NCBI GenBank assembly: GCA_963565915.1
Contig: OY751491.1
Span: 4,712,001 to 4,776,000, forward strand
Source: Entoloma clypeatum
Lineage: Eukaryota; Basidiomycota; Agaricomycetes; Agaricales; Entolomataceae
DNA length: 64,000 bases
Direction of reading: 5' to 3'
Shown here in pieces: positions 11,307-22,828 of this stretch. A program made the translations under genes and the position numbers. Every line of letters begins with the position of its first letter. The first letter of the stretch is position 1. The notes under the pieces are model-generated. The model ran no database searches, was not told the DNA's origin, and saw only the letters and a list, made by a program, of their open reading frames with translations.

Positions 11307-12440
11307 ATGCTCACCATTAACGTTATTCTCGCCTTCGTCGGCGCTATCATCGCCCTGGTCCTGGGACAGGCTGGGGTCAATCAGTGGAATGCTTTCACGC
11401 AACAACAAAAGGTAGAATTCGCGCAGGCGACACGAGACTTCGTCCGCGAATTAAAAAGCGAGTTCAGAGATGACTCGAAAATCAAGGCCGAATTGCCGGC
11501 AGACTATGAGGGGGAGCCGTCCAAGGTTGGGTCGTGGACCCGTAGGATGACTCTCTACTTTGACCAGAAGAAGGTCACAAGTCACTGGGAGCGTATTACC
11601 ACCGTGCTACAGAAGATTACAGGCGGAAAGGAGAATCGCGCTCAGAATTGGGCCGATCAACATATTAAAAATCTGCTTCCGTTCAGGTTGGAACTGGACA
11701 CTTGGAAGCAGACCCACGATGGACAAGATCCCTCGCCGCAGGTTGTCGCCGGGTACGTACGAGATGATGGGACCCGAGTTGCAGGTTTCACGGCCAGACC
11801 TCCATTTGCTAGCTGGACGGCGATGGTCGACGAGATGAATTACTTCTTCATCACTGCGGAAACCCAGACCAATGCTATCGAGAAAATCAAAGCTGTCAAG
11901 CAGGGTACCCGCATGATTGAGGAATACTGGCTTGATTTCAACGCCTGGATGGAACTCACCGGGTTTAACGAGGTAGCCCTGGTTGAAGCTTTCAAAGAAG
12001 GGCTGAAGCCGGCTCTCGGTAGGAAACTGGTGGAGGTTGCGCAGCTGAAGACGACGGATAAGTTGGAAACCTGGGTTTCGAGAGCTACCGAGTTCGAGCG
12101 ATCCCAGAGAGAGGCCAATCGTCAATATGGTAGAGCTCGCGAGTCGGCAAAGGTTCACGTGTCAACTCCAAAACCTCAGGCAACCCACTCGACTCAGGCT
12201 TCCACCCCACATCCAAGGGAAGATGCAATGGACATCGACCATGCACGAAGGAATAAGTTATGCTTTAACTGTGGGAAACCTGGTCATCTAGCCTGAGACT
12301 GCCGTTCACCCAAGAAGGAGACTGAATTCACCCATAGGCAATGTGAAAAGAATCTTGAGACATTAAAAACTCTGTCCAATGAAGAATTAGGGGCATACTA
12401 CCGTAAACAGATGGAGGATTTTCACAAGGGCAGGGAGTAA
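11307..12440 (+). pseudogene. Gypsy-A gag
   Basis: The frame runs 329 codons to a TGA at 12294 and then continues in frame to a TAA at 12438. The TGA falls inside the zinc knuckle CFNCGKPGHLA-stop-DC, which is CX2CX4HX4C when read through; arginine is the usual residue there. The central part has the retrotransposon gag helical core (WTAMVDEMNYFFI, MIEEYWLDFNAWMELTGF). The first 23 residues are strongly hydrophobic (NVILAFVGAIIALVLGQAG), resembling a signal anchor, which is unusual for a gypsy gag. The chosen ATG is the first in this frame after a pyrimidine-rich leader. Confidence 0.8.
12416..12422 (+). promoter_or_regulatory. Candidate -1 frameshift heptamer G GAT TTT (Gypsy-A)
   Basis: In gag phase the sequence is G-GAT-TTT, 16 nt before the gag TAA and inside the short window where the pol frame is open. 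Pol lies in the -1 frame. The same heptamer in the same phase occurs in Gypsy-B. GGAUUUU is the known shifty heptamer of red clover necrotic mosaic virus. Confidence 0.55.
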
Positions 12441-12851
12441 GCACCGACTCGCCTGCCGAATATGTGGATTCAAATATGTTCTTGCATGACATTCCTGAAA
12501 TACATGACATATTAAAAATCGAAGGTGCACAAAACTTTGGCAGGGTTAACCCGGAATCGGCTGAATGGCTTGCTCAACGTCTGAAAAGTGAAAGTAAGAC
12601 AAGAGCAATCGGATTATTGCGAATCTGGACAGACAAAACCAAACAAGAACTTTGCAGTCACGATTTAATCAATGAAATCAATGATCTAACAGATACCGCT
12701 GCACTACAAGTTCTCTGGGGTCTGAAGATTCGGAAATGGTACATTCGCCGGTTAGGCAGTAAGCAGATGGATGTTAATCTTGTTGCAACGACATTGGACA
12801 CTGGAAATTCTTTTGATCTCAAGGCTCTACTTGATACGGGTTGCACCGGGT

Positions 12852-13309
12852 TGTTATGGATTCGCTATCCATGGCATTGATCGCTCAGACAAGATACAAG
12901 ACATAGAGGCCTTATCTGATTAATGGCCAGTTTCATCTTATCTATTGGTTTCATGCTTACTATTCACTTTTACATCATTCGGGCCCCGGCCTCCGCTTAC
13001 TCACTACAGTATGGTCATCGTTACCATATCTAGATGGTTACTCTCACACATCCTTGACATTGTGTTACTTATTGGACTATACTTAGATACTCTGACTCAC
13101 GCCGCAGCAGTTACCATAGACACCTACTCCGGGTCCGCTTCTGGAGTCAGACTGGAACCGCTCTAGAGTCATCTAGATGACTTGACCTTCTAGTATATAT
13201 AGGGTACATACATTGCATGTATTCCCCAGATCTAGCAATCACCTTGGTATCCGCCTTTGCTACTTAAGCCCCTCTGCCTAAGCATCGCATGGGTTTGTCA
13301 ACCATAACA
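12852..13309 (+). mobile_element. Solo LTR inside Gypsy-A protease
   Basis: This 458-bp LTR (TGTTATGG...CATAACA) is flanked by a perfect 5-bp duplication CGGGT (12847-12851 and 13310-13314). It has a TATATATA block at about 13193 and then CAGATCTAGCAATCACCTTGG, matching the R region of the Gypsy-B LTR (AGATTTAGCAATCACATTG). It is therefore a related gypsy family reduced to a solo LTR by LTR-LTR recombination. Removing it and one TSD copy restores the Gypsy-A pol frame. Confidence 0.9.
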
Positions 13310-16300
13310 CGGGTCCTGCATTAGTCGAGACTTTTGCAGCAAACATGGGATCAATGTGCAGGATTATCCTGTGCCTATTCCATGTTACAATGCAGACGGA
13401 ACTCCGAATAAATCTGGGGCGATCACGCAGTATGTGGATATGAGGATCCGTATCAGAAGCCATATAGAGAAATTACATCTCTCGGTAACCGACCTAGGGA
13501 AGAATGATATCTTCCTTGGACATGATTGGATCTCGTTCCATAATCCTCAGATAGATTGGAGATCCGGAAAAGTCAACTTTAACAGATGTCCAGATAGTTG
13601 TCAGTGGATGCACAGCTATACGCAACCTGAGGAGACAGAGGAGCTACGATGGACTTCGGAGGTGGACCATGATATCGGAGAACGACTTGTCTTTATTGAC
13701 CTCAATGAAGAATATCGGCTCAGGCAAATGCATAACATTCGGTCCAGCCAGACCATGTCTACAAAATTAGCTGAGGCCAATGCTAAAACCAAACCGATAA
13801 AGTCGTTCGAAGAAATCGTTCCCTCAGAGTATCATCAGTTCAAAGAGACAGTGTTCGGAAAGGATTCATTCGACGAATTACCCCCGCAACGACCCCGGGA
13901 CCACGTGATTGAGCTCGTGCCAGGCGCTAAACTTCAGGACTGCAAAGTTTATCCTTTGACGAAGGATGAACAGCGGCAACTAGATGAATTTCTAGATGAA
14001 AACCTGAAGTCCAGCCAAATTCGACCCTCTAAATCACCCACAGCCTCTCCCTTCTTTTTTGTCAAGAAAAAGGATGGCTCACTCCGACCGGTTCAGGACT
14101 ATCGTCGGTTAAATGAAGTGACGGTGAAGAACAAATACCCCTTACCCCTAATCCAAGAGCTAGTCGACAAACTCCAAGGGGCCAAGTATTTCACCAAGCT
14201 TGACGTTAGGTGGGGTTATAACAATGTTCGAATGAAGGAAGGAGACGAGTGGAAAGGAGCGTTCAGAACTAACAGAGGCCTCTTCGAGCCATTGGTTATG
14301 TTCTTCGGACTCTGTAATTCACCTGCCACCTTCCAAACTATGATGAACACATTATTCAAAGAGGAAATCGATGAGGGCCATGTCGTTGTGTACATAGACG
14401 ACATTCTGATTTTCACGTCTGATATGGACTCGCACCGAAAATTAGTCAACCGTATACTTCAAAAATTAGAGGAGCACAAACTCTTTTTAAAGCCGGAAAA
14501 ATGCGAGTTCCATAAGACAGAAATCGAGTACCTCGGAGTAATTGTCTCAGAAAACGAAGTGAGGATGGATCCGGTCACGGTGGAAGGCGTGTCACAGTGG
14601 CCCGAACCACGGTGTAAAAGAGAGCTCCAGCAGTTTTTGGGGTTCTGTAATTATTACCGGCGGTTTATCGAGGGTTTCTCTCGAATAACGAAACCATTGA
14701 CAGAACTGACAGGCAAAGCTGAATGGCGATGGACCACCATGCAACATAATGCATTTTACGAGCTCAAAAAGCGTATTACTGCATCGCCCATTTTGGTAAT
14801 GCCTCAAGACCTTGGCAAATTCCGCATGGAAGTAGACGCCTCAGGACACGCAATTGGAGGGGTATTGTCACAACAACAGCCAGATGGAAAATGGAAACCG
14901 GTTGCATTTATGTCTCGATCACTTAATGAGGCGGAACGAAACTATGAAGTTTATGATCGTGAACTTCTAGCTATCATGTCTGGACTGGCAGAGTGACGAC
15001 AGTACCTTTGCGGAACTAAGGAACCATTTGAGATCTGGACAGATCATAAAAATCTGGAATATTTTCGAAGACTGCAGAAATTAAACCGACGTCAAGCGCG
15101 ATGGGTTTCAGACTTACAGGACTATGATTTCACTCTTGAACACCGGCCAGGAACCTCTATGAGCAAAGCTGATGCCCTGTCGAGACGACCAGACCATGAG
15201 ACGGGGGAGAAAGATAACGAAAACATCATACTTCTGAAACCAGATCATTTTCGTTCTTCAAACTTCACCTTGGAGGGGATTGATCACGAACTTCTGAAGG
15301 AGATTCAGAACGCACAAAGTTTGACAAATAAAGAGGTACAAAAAAGGTTGGATACTGGAGCAGCTGAGTGGAGAGAGCAGAATGGTGTCATTGTGTGGAT
15401 GAAACGGATCTACATACCACAGAATGAGGTGTTGCAAGAGAAAATTATAAAAATGCACCATGACGACAAGATGGTTGGACACCCAGGACAGGCAAACACC
15501 CACGAACTGATCATGAGGAACTTCTGGTGGCCATGCCTGATGGATGATGTTAAATGTTATATCAAGGGATGCGAGGTCTGTCAGATGACCAAATCGCAAC
15601 GGAATGCACCTCGAGCACCCCTAGTACCAAACGAAATCCCCAGAGGGCCATGGGATGTAGTTTCGATAGACCTGATTGGGCCACTCCCCATGTCGCAAGG
15701 ATATGATGGCATTATGGTCGCAGTTGACCATTTTACCAAAGCCGCCAGATTTATCCCTGTGAATATGGAAATTACATCGGAAGGGGTAACGCGGAAGGCA
15801 TGGGACTACGTGTTCAAGGATTTTGGCATACCTCAAAAGGTGATCAGCGATCGAGGGTCCCAATTCGTGTCCAACTTTATGAGAGAGCTATGTCGACTGC
15901 TGGGGATTGAACGTAACCCATCTACGGCATACCATCCCCAGACGGATGGTCAGACAGAGCGGGTGAATCAAGAGCTGGAGCAGTACTTACAGGTGTACGT
16001 CAACTATCGACAGACGGACTGGGCCTCGTGGATGACCATGGCGGAATTTGCATATAACAACTGAGTCCATGCCTCCACAGGATATTCCCCCTTCTTCATT
16101 AATAATGGACGCCATCCGTATACCGGGAAAGAGAGCGCGGAGCAAACACGGGTTCCCAGTGTTGACGAATTTCTGGAAACCCTTAAAGAGGCAAGGGAAG
16201 CTGCGAAAGCGTCATTGAAAAAGACTGCCGAGCGTATGAAACAGTTCTATGATGCACATCGTAGCAGGGCGCATGACTATGAGCTGGGGGACTTGGCTTG

Positions 16301-16985
16301 GTTGGATGGTGCTGATATCACGACCACCCGCCCTGCTAAGAAGCTCGATCACAAACGCTATGGCCCATTTCCGATTGTTCGAAAGGTTGGCGAATCTGCT
16401 TATGAGTTGAAACTCCCAGCCACCTGGAAAAAGATCCATCCAGTAGTGAACGAGTCACGACTTACCCCTTATGTGGTGCCAACATTTCCGAACCAAAAGG
16501 AGAACTCGATCTTGAACGAGCCTCCACCCGATTTAATTGATGATCATGAAGAACGGGAGGTTGAAAAGATTTTAAACACGAGATGGGAAAAGGGTGGATT
16601 GGAATATCTGGTGAAGTGGAGAGGACAACCGAATGAGGAAGCAACATGGGAGACGGCAGAAAACGTACGGAATCATGCGAAAGAGACATGCGATGACTTC
16701 CACAGGGCTAATCCTGATGCCCCTTGACCTCTAACAATCACTATCCCACCGCGAAAACGAACCTCGGTTCGAATTCTGAAACGAACACGCGAAGAATTAC
16801 CTCGAGGTCGACTGTACAATCCAGACGAGGAGGATGCATACATTGTTGAAGGAGATTTGGCAAGGACGGAAACATTGACTGGTATTTACGATGATCAGAG
16901 GGCAATGGAACGATTATTTGATAAGAATTGGAGAAGATGGAAGGGCTGCCTTAGTCGCGAGGACGCGACCCTAAGGGGGGGGTAA

Positions 16986-17159
16986 TGTTACGATCTCCCG
17001 AGCACATGACCTGATTGACATACATACTAACGTAGTTGTAAGACATTCGGTAGTTTCGAGCTGGTTAATACCACCGCCTTCACTTTCTTGCTCAAGCGAT
17101 CCAGGGCAGTGCGGCACGCCTGGGTTGTTGTGTGAGATCTGTTACAAGCGTTGCCTAAC
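16986..17159 (+). repeat. Gypsy-A 3' LTR (end uncertain)
   Basis: It starts TGTTACGATC right after the polypurine tract and pol stop. A plausible end is GCCTAACA at about 17159, but there is no second copy in the window to prove it. Confidence 0.45.
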
Positions 17160-17540
17160 ATGCTGCCACCCTAAATGAACGATTACAATCAATTCCACTA
17201 AGTACAAGCTCATAATATGAGAAATACTCGCCACTGGCTCTACTTTGAGGCTTGTCCCCTGTGCTCAGCTCAGTCAGAGACTCAGAGCAAAGTCGAAGTC
17301 GAAGTCGAAAGACAGGTGAAAGTTCTTGTACTCTCGGCACTTGCCGGACCAATCGTCTGCGGTCTTCGCTACCCCAATGTCCCTTCACCCTAGACGAGTC
17401 CTTCATAATCGTTGGCGACGGTAATGCACAAAACACCCAGAAAGGTCCAACGGAAATACATGGAGAGGCGGGGAAGGATGCTAAGCCAGCATTGCGAACC
17501 TTTCCACCAACGACTCGACTCTTCAGATGCATGCCTCATA
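17160..17540. other. Intergenic, nothing recognised
   Basis: Short open frames on both strands overlap each other and none has a recognisable domain. The start of the GH5_12 pseudogene may lie in the last part. Confidence 0.4.
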
Positions 17541-18930
17541 CGATCCGACCTATATACCAGGCTCAGCGTCCTCGTATGCCCACGACTGGTCCAACAAAGG
17601 AAGCGGGGGCATCCGTTTGCATCGGGTTGCACAAAATCGTGAGCATCTACAATTTCTAACGCCTTGGCTCATCCGCTTGCAAAGCCCAGCAGCCAACGAC
17701 GACGACCACACATTTCCCGCAGGAGCCGAATCCGCCACATTCGTCGGTCGACCTTTTCCTCTTGAAGAGGCGCACGAGCATTTTTCACGTCTCCGGAGAT
17801 GGGGACTCACCTTCAGTACGTCGTCCCTCCACCCCCTTTTCATACGGTCGGCTCACCCTCCAGTCTCCTAGTGTGGTTCCTTGTGACTTGGGAAGCCGTA
17901 GAACATGCAGGACCGTAAGAATTTTCAACACCGGCATCTACCACACCGAATACCTCGCATATATCCGCTCCCTCCTCATCGCTCGTCTCGCAATATGGCA
18001 TGATGGCGTTCGTCTCCATCCATCAAGACGTCTGGTCGCACTACTCCGGCGGCTCCGGTGCCCCCGCATGGCTCGAAGCAGCCGGATTCGACCTCAACGA
18101 GCTCGAAGAGACCGGTGCGGCGTGGCTCAAGGGCGTACTTGAAAGGGGGCTGATACGTCAAGAGCGAGCGCGGCGTCTGCTTGTGCGGGTACACGAAGCT
18201 TTCGGCTGCTACCACGGCGTGGGTCCCGTCACGTTTCCGTTAAGCTTTTGGGGCGCTCAAGGTTGCTTTTTTGGGGATTATTATTTTATTTGTGGTGATG
18301 CAGGACGCTCTTCTGGGCTGGAGACACGTTTGCACCCAAGGTGAAAGATCAAGAGGGCGCTACGGTGTCCATCCAGAAGCTCCTGTCGGATGTTATCTTG
18401 TCACGTCGGAAGCTGTGGTGAAGGCGATTGGTGATTTGGAAGGTGTGCTTGGATTCGAGGTATGTCATGAAAGCCCTGCCTCTCTCCATATATCTAGTAT
18501 CATGTTAACGACCGCTTTTCCAGATGATGAATGAATGAACCACACGACGGCTATATCAGTGTCAAATCCCTTCACTCGTTACCGATCTCCACCTTTCCTA
18601 GATGCGTTCGTATTTTACTCTTCCCCAACCTTCGTCCGTCTCATCTGCATCTCCCTCTTTTCCAGCAAGCCCGTCCCAGTCCTTCCTCCTCGGCGCCGGC
18701 CACCCCACCGCCTCCCACACTTCACCCGGTCCTTTCCCATGCCCACACCGGAGACGTCCCAAGTCGTTTTCAACCCCGACGGCCATAATACCTGTCGCCT
18801 GGACGGACCCACGGGCGGCAGGTGCGTGTGGGAGATGCATAATGTGTAGGGGTAGGATAGGGTAAAGAAAGAAGGTGTCGTGTTGAGGGAGAATTACTTA
18901 CCCGGATACGAGGAAGGAGGTGGGGGAAAG
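17540..18930 (+). pseudogene. GH5_12 glycosidase pseudogene (glucosylceramidase / sterylglucosidase type)
   Basis: Pieces in several frames match glycoside hydrolase family 5 subfamily 12 in order. These are TFVGRPFPLEEAHEHFSRLR near 17730, FLVTWEAVEHAGP near 17880, IYHTEYLAYIRSLL near 17940, VSIHQDVWSHYSGGSGAPAW near 18015, TLFWAGDTFAPKVKDQEGA near 18305, MNEPHDGYISVKSLHSL near 18530 and PMPTPETSQVVFNPDG near 18735, then WEMHN and KKEGVVLRENYL. Family members hydrolyse glucosylceramide or steryl glucosides; the HQD and NEP motifs belong to the active-site loops. The gene is broken. There is a 17-nt insertion with a donor but no acceptor near 17916, a frame change near 17998, a 4-nt duplication next to MMNE near 18527, and a stop in WGWDR near 18850. 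Introns with normal ends remain (for example 18460-18523). Confidence 0.8.
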
Positions 18931-19319
18931 TCATCCTCCTCTGTTGTTTCTGAGCCAGTTCCAGCTCTGGTAGCTCGAGATTCATGTCCGCGACTGCGGT
19001 CCCTTCAGCTTCCTCGGATGTCAGTGGTGGTTCTGATGTGGATTAGGGTGTTGTTTGATGGGGTACTCTCTTCGGCGAAAGGAATTCAAAGTACATGCAA
19101 AAACTTGGAGCTTGTACAATGTATCTTCGATCATCGCCCAACGTTTTGACCAAACTGCGATGAAGAATATTTCTGATATAGATAATTATGTTGAGTCGCC
19201 GCCGACCGGGGCCATTGCCCAAGATCAAACTGCAACAACCTTCACCATATTCCAGTTCTTTTTTTTCCCTTGCATTGTACACCTTTAGTTGAGTCTCTCA
19301 TGCTCCTCTACAGCTGGTA
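18931..19319. other. Flank between GH5_12 pseudogene and transposon nest
   Basis: This is a degraded continuation of the pseudogene 3' side. No further domain is recognised. Confidence 0.4.
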
Positions 19320-19852
19320 CAGTTGCGGACAACCAAACACGACAAAAATATTGACTGAGTTTTGTACCTTCCCACAATTGTCGGATTTTCTTGAAAATAG
19401 CAGAAATGTGTTATTTGAGATCTACTGGGGTAGTGCCTGGATGAGATGTGAAAAATACAAATTTCCCGTTACTTTCTCTTTCAACTTTTGTCCAGAGAAA
19501 TATGTTTTTCCCCTCAGCAAAATATCTTATTACTTAGATGCCAAATTCTTTCAGAATATTAGAGCCAAATACAAAGTATTGCATTATTTTTCGGTGCAAA
19601 GAAAGGTTTTCTTTCTGCGCAGCCAAAGTCTTGTTCACAAAATTTTGTTGAAACTTTTCCCATCACGTAGATTAGATTACATCACGTGACCTTTACATAT
19701 CTTCATTACATACTTGTTTGGTTGGTACAAACAGTAGTACGGTATATAAGACCAGGAAACTGTCAATATCAAAAAGTTGTCTCTTGACTCTTAACCAGCT
19801 CCATCGCTCTTACCAGCCTCAACCGCTCTCACCAGCCCTACCCCTCCAAACC

Positions 19853-22025
19853 TTTTTTTTTTTTTTTTTGTTCAACAATTTATATAGCGGTATACTAAGG
19901 GTACAGTCCGCTTGACATAGGGTAAACTACATCGGTCCGAGGACCTACGTACGCAAGAAGAACAAGCGGCGCAGAGCTCCGTCGAGCTGTTGAGTCCTCG
20001 CGCCAGGACGGGGGAGTTTGTTAAAAACAAACGCGTTAGTATGCGCACCCGAATATTCGGCCGCGCGGTACAAGAGCACTCCAACCTTGTGAGGTTGGCC
20101 GTTAGCGGCGCTGGGGGGTGTCTGCGCCCTGCCCCCCAAAGAAGCGCCTGTGCGGTTCTTATCCTTCGATCGCGTTCGCTTGCCAGAGGGGGCTGCACCC
20201 CTTTGAACCCAGCGCGCTACCACGCGACTACCGCCGACGGTTGTGTTGGGCTTAGGACGATCCCGGAAGGCAAAAGCCCCTGGGTTATCCATGATAAATT
20301 TCCCGAAGACGTCCCAGGTGGGGGAGTTCCTCGAGAAGGTGGGCATGTCTGGTGGCCTGGTGGGGTGGTGCAGACATTTGTAGAAAACGTGGGCGAAGTC
20401 CTCGACGGACCCCAGACCACAGTCGCATTGTTCAACTTTGTCACCGATGTTGAACCTATGCCTATAGTGGCCAATTGGGGCGTGGCTGGTGAGGCCACGG
20501 ACCATTTGTGCCGTGAGGGATTGGGAGTGACCCACATCCTTAAGCCATGTACCGCCCTTGAGATGGGACGGCTTCATACGTTTGGCCCGAGCGTGGTCCT
20601 GGCGTCTGACGCACGATCTCGGGAATTGATAGTGTCGGCCAACATACTTGGGGGACTGGTACAGATTGTCCCAGTCACCGAGCATGTCGTCCGTGAATTG
20701 CTTCGTGTTGAAGTCAAGGGATCTGGAGGCCGACTCACCACACTCAATGCGAATCGAGGAGGCGAAGTCGTGCACTGCACGGTGGGGTTCGAATCCATGG
20801 TCCGAAGAATCGGGGACATGGTGGAAGATGACCTTGGACTTCAGACCGGGTTCCTCAAACCAAGGAATCAGGTTACTGATGATAGCGAGCGCAGTTGCCT
20901 GCGAGGAGTGGAGGTCCGGGTCTGTGGCGCGCCGAATGGCGTTGACAGAGTCGGTGAAAATATGGATTTCATCCAGTTGAGAGAGACCCCCTAGCAGACT
21001 GACCAGGTTCGAGAACCCATGTCCGATAGCTAAGGTTTCAGTGTCATCAGAGACTGCGAGGCCGCCGGCCGCCCAGTCTTTGTCGATGGAGTGCCCCTTG
21101 TGCCAGGTTTCCCAGGCTGCAACAGCCTGGTGGCCCGACGAAAGGGAGGGAACTGCCGCGTCAGTGACAATGACGGCGGCTTTGTTGGAGCAGATGTTGG
21201 CGTCAAACACCTTGTTAAGGGTGATGAGGCGCGCCTTTCTGGCTTCGGCACGGTCCTTAGCGGTCTTGCCGCGGATAAGGGTGATGTCGTGAATTACGCG
21301 TTCAGGGAACCGGTCGAGGACGCGTTTCCCTGGTTCGTTGTAGTTATTAAAGGGCGATAGGGGGACAGTTACATTTGCACGGTATGCCCAGATATCAACG
21401 AGGGGGGATTTAAGGTTGTACATAAACTCCGGGGAGTACCACGGACGCTTGGAGGGGTCATCCTCGTCGCATACCATGACGGTCATGTGTCTGGGTGCAA
21501 GGGAGTGCATGCGGACACGGTTTCTGCAGGAGAGCTTCTTGAGGTGCAAGTGCACCGGAGGCAGGCCAGCAAGTGCTTCGACCGCCCCTGTGGGGGTGGT
21601 ACGGAAGGCTCCCAATATCCATAACGCTGCGCGTCTTTGGACTTTGGAGATAGACTTGACGACACCCTTGTTACGGGCGCCGTCGAAGTTCCAGAGATTA
21701 ACACCGTATAGCGCGATCGGCAGAATACACGATCGGTACAGGGTGCGTTTGTGTTTGGGGGTGAGTCCGCGGACTGAGTTTCCCAGGGATAGTAAGGCTC
21801 CCATTGCTGAGAAGGCCTTAGTGGCATACCGTTTCGCATGCTCAGTAAAGAGAAGCTTGCGGTCGAAGAAGAAGCCCAAGTACCTCCAGAAGGTCTTGGG
21901 GACGAGGGGGGAGTCGCCGGTGAAGGGCGCGAATCCGAGGTCAACCGGGGGGTTATCGTCGCCATTCTTCCTGGAAAAATGGAACGCCTCCGATTTAGAG
22001 TGCTCGAGGACCAGCCCTAGGGCTG
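19853..22025 (-). mobile_element. 5'-truncated LINE (non-LTR retrotransposon)
   Basis: This 2173-bp insertion lies in the Copia-C LTR. On the minus strand it ends in a 17-nt A tail (T run at 19853-19869). It is flanked by a 14-bp duplication TACCCCTCCAAACC (19839-19852 and 22026-22039). Tail, variable-length TSD and 5' truncation are the marks of target-primed reverse transcription. Confidence 0.92.
19945..22025 (-). CDS. LINE ORF2 C-terminal part: RT thumb and RNase H
   Basis: The frame is open over the full 693 codons. It begins in the distal RT region (TFWRYLGFFFDRKLLFTEHA, CILPIALYGVNLW) and continues into an RNase H domain (VTDAAVP, DTETLAIGHG, IFTDSVNAIRRAT, giving D-E-D catalytic positions). 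It ends after a zinc-binding tail (CDCG, FAHVFYKC). Endonuclease and the RT catalytic core are absent because of 5' truncation. The first codons of the longer open frame (22077-22026) belong to the LTR. The lack of stops suggests a recent insertion. It cannot move on its own. Confidence 0.85.
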
Positions 22026-22131
22026 TACCCCTCCAAACCATGTAAGTGATCATAGTGGTATCGTAGAGTACTTCCACTGTAGCTATGTTGCTCAGTACAC
22101 CTGTGGCTAGCGCCCAGGTGGAACTTCAACA

Positions 22132-22146
22132 GGTTATGGGCCCCGG
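22132..22146 (+). promoter_or_regulatory. Copia-C primer-binding site (half tRNA-iMet)
   Basis: GGTTATGGGCCCCGG directly follows the LTR end. It is identical to the sites of Copia-A and Copia-B and complementary to an initiator-Met anticodon loop. Confidence 0.75.
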
Positions 22147-22356
22147 ATAGCAGAGGGACTTGGGAACGCTGGCAACAGCAAGTACCTGCCCACTCTACCC
22201 TGGTTGACAGGAGAACCGATCGCAAGATCTAAGTTCTGAGTCATACTTCTTCACACATGAACTTGGGAACGTCATTACGACAAAGTACCTGTCATGAAAC
22301 ATCCCTAAGGGGATTGACCTAGTACACTCCATGTGGAAACGTTGATCGCACCTTAT
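22147..22356 (+). other. Copia-C leader, interrupted by Gypsy-B
   Basis: This untranslated leader is nearly identical to 28549-28755 of Copia-B. It stops at CTTAT, the Gypsy-B target site, and resumes at 41986-42129 before the gag ATG. Confidence 0.85.
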
Positions 22357-22726
22357 TGTTACGGACTAACGACTACGGACGTATACGCTTACCTTTTTAC
22401 TTTTACTCATTGGCCCCCGCTTACACATATCGTATTATACTTTATTTCCTTTAGTATACTTCGCTCCCACGCTGACTCGCTTTCCGCAGCTGTCTGACTC
22501 ATTCCGCAGTCAGCTTACTCATTAGTGCATAGCCTTCCGCAGTCGCCTTACTCATGTGCACTGCCTTCCGCAGTTACTGACTCATTCGCTACCGCTCATA
22601 GTCAGTACTATATAAACCTCATGTACCATAGCTACATTCCTTAGATTTAGCAATCACATTGCTCTTCGCCTTTCCATCTTCCTGCATACTCTGCCCGAAC
22701 CTTGGAACGGTTTGTTAAGCATAACA
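22357..22726 (+). repeat. Gypsy-B 5' LTR
   Basis: The LTR reads TGTTACGG...CATAACA. TATAAA lies at 22611 and the predicted transcript start AGATTTAGCAA lies 32 nt later at 22643-22653. The U3 has repeated CCGCAG/GACTCATT blocks (22490-22590). Confidence 0.93.
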
Positions 22727-22728
22727 AG

Positions 22729-22739
22729 TTGCTAAATCT
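22729..22739 (+). promoter_or_regulatory. Gypsy-B self-primer binding site
   Basis: TTGCTAAATCT, 2 nt after the LTR, is the exact reverse complement of AGATTTAGCAA at 22643-22653, which lies at the expected mRNA 5' end. No match to a tRNA 3' end was seen. This is the arrangement of Tf1/sushi elements, whose mRNA 5' end folds back to prime. Confidence 0.75.
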
Positions 22740-22828
22740 CGTTAGGTTCGCCCAGAGCGAAGAGAGCAACTACCAGACGAGTCAAGACGTCGCGCTTCTT
22801 TGAAAACTTCACCAGTAACCCATTCAGC

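Larger units (their letters stand above)
12400..16985 (+). pseudogene. Gypsy-A pol
   Basis: The polyprotein frame is split by a solo LTR (12852-13309) in the protease just after DTGCTG, and resumes with SCISRDF after one TSD copy is removed. It then encodes RT (PFFFVKKKDGSLRPVQDYR, VVYIDDILIFT), RNase H (EVDASGHAIGG), the integrase zinc region (HPGQANTHELIMRNFWW, C-X2-C), the integrase core (IDLIGP, SDRGSQF, DGQTERVNQELE) and a chromodomain (EREVEKILNTRWEKGGLEYL, VKWRGQPNEEATWE). In-frame TGA codons lie at 14994, 16062 and 16725. After the last, the frame stays open for a basic C-terminal tail (PPRKRTSVRILKR, NWRRWKGCLSRED) and ends with TAA at 16983, touching the LTR. Confidence 0.85.
11307..17159 (+). 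mobile_element. Gypsy-A: decayed chromodomain Ty3/gypsy element
   Basis: Domain order is gag with zinc knuckle, protease, RT, RNase H, integrase, chromodomain, followed by a polypurine tract (AAGGGGGGGG) and an LTR start TGTTACGATCTCC at 16986. Four in-frame TGA codons and an inserted solo LTR make it non-functional. No matching 5' LTR was found. The RT motif FFGLCNSPATFQTMM is shared with Gypsy-B, so the two belong to the same broad clade. Confidence 0.85.
19646..22131 (+). repeat. Copia-C 5' LTR, split by a LINE
   Basis: The LTR consists of 19646-19852 plus 22040-22131 (about 299 bp), with the LINE and its second TSD between. It holds TATATAAG at about 19742 and ends CTTCAACA. It corresponds base for base to 46505-46804 apart from about two differences. 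Confidence 0.92.

Noticed and set aside
18531..18865. Three overlapping frames near 18.6 kb as separate small genes
   Set aside because: Their pieces together match successive parts of one GH5_12 protein, so they are fragments of a frameshifted pseudogene.
21416..22045. Plus-strand open frames across the LINE
   Set aside because: They are shadows of the minus-strand RT/RNase H frame, with arginine/serine-rich composition and no domain.
22132..22146. Initiator tRNA gene suggested by the CAU anticodon-loop match
   Set aside because: Only about 15 nt match, no cloverleaf is present and the sequence abuts copia LTR ends; it is a primer-binding site.
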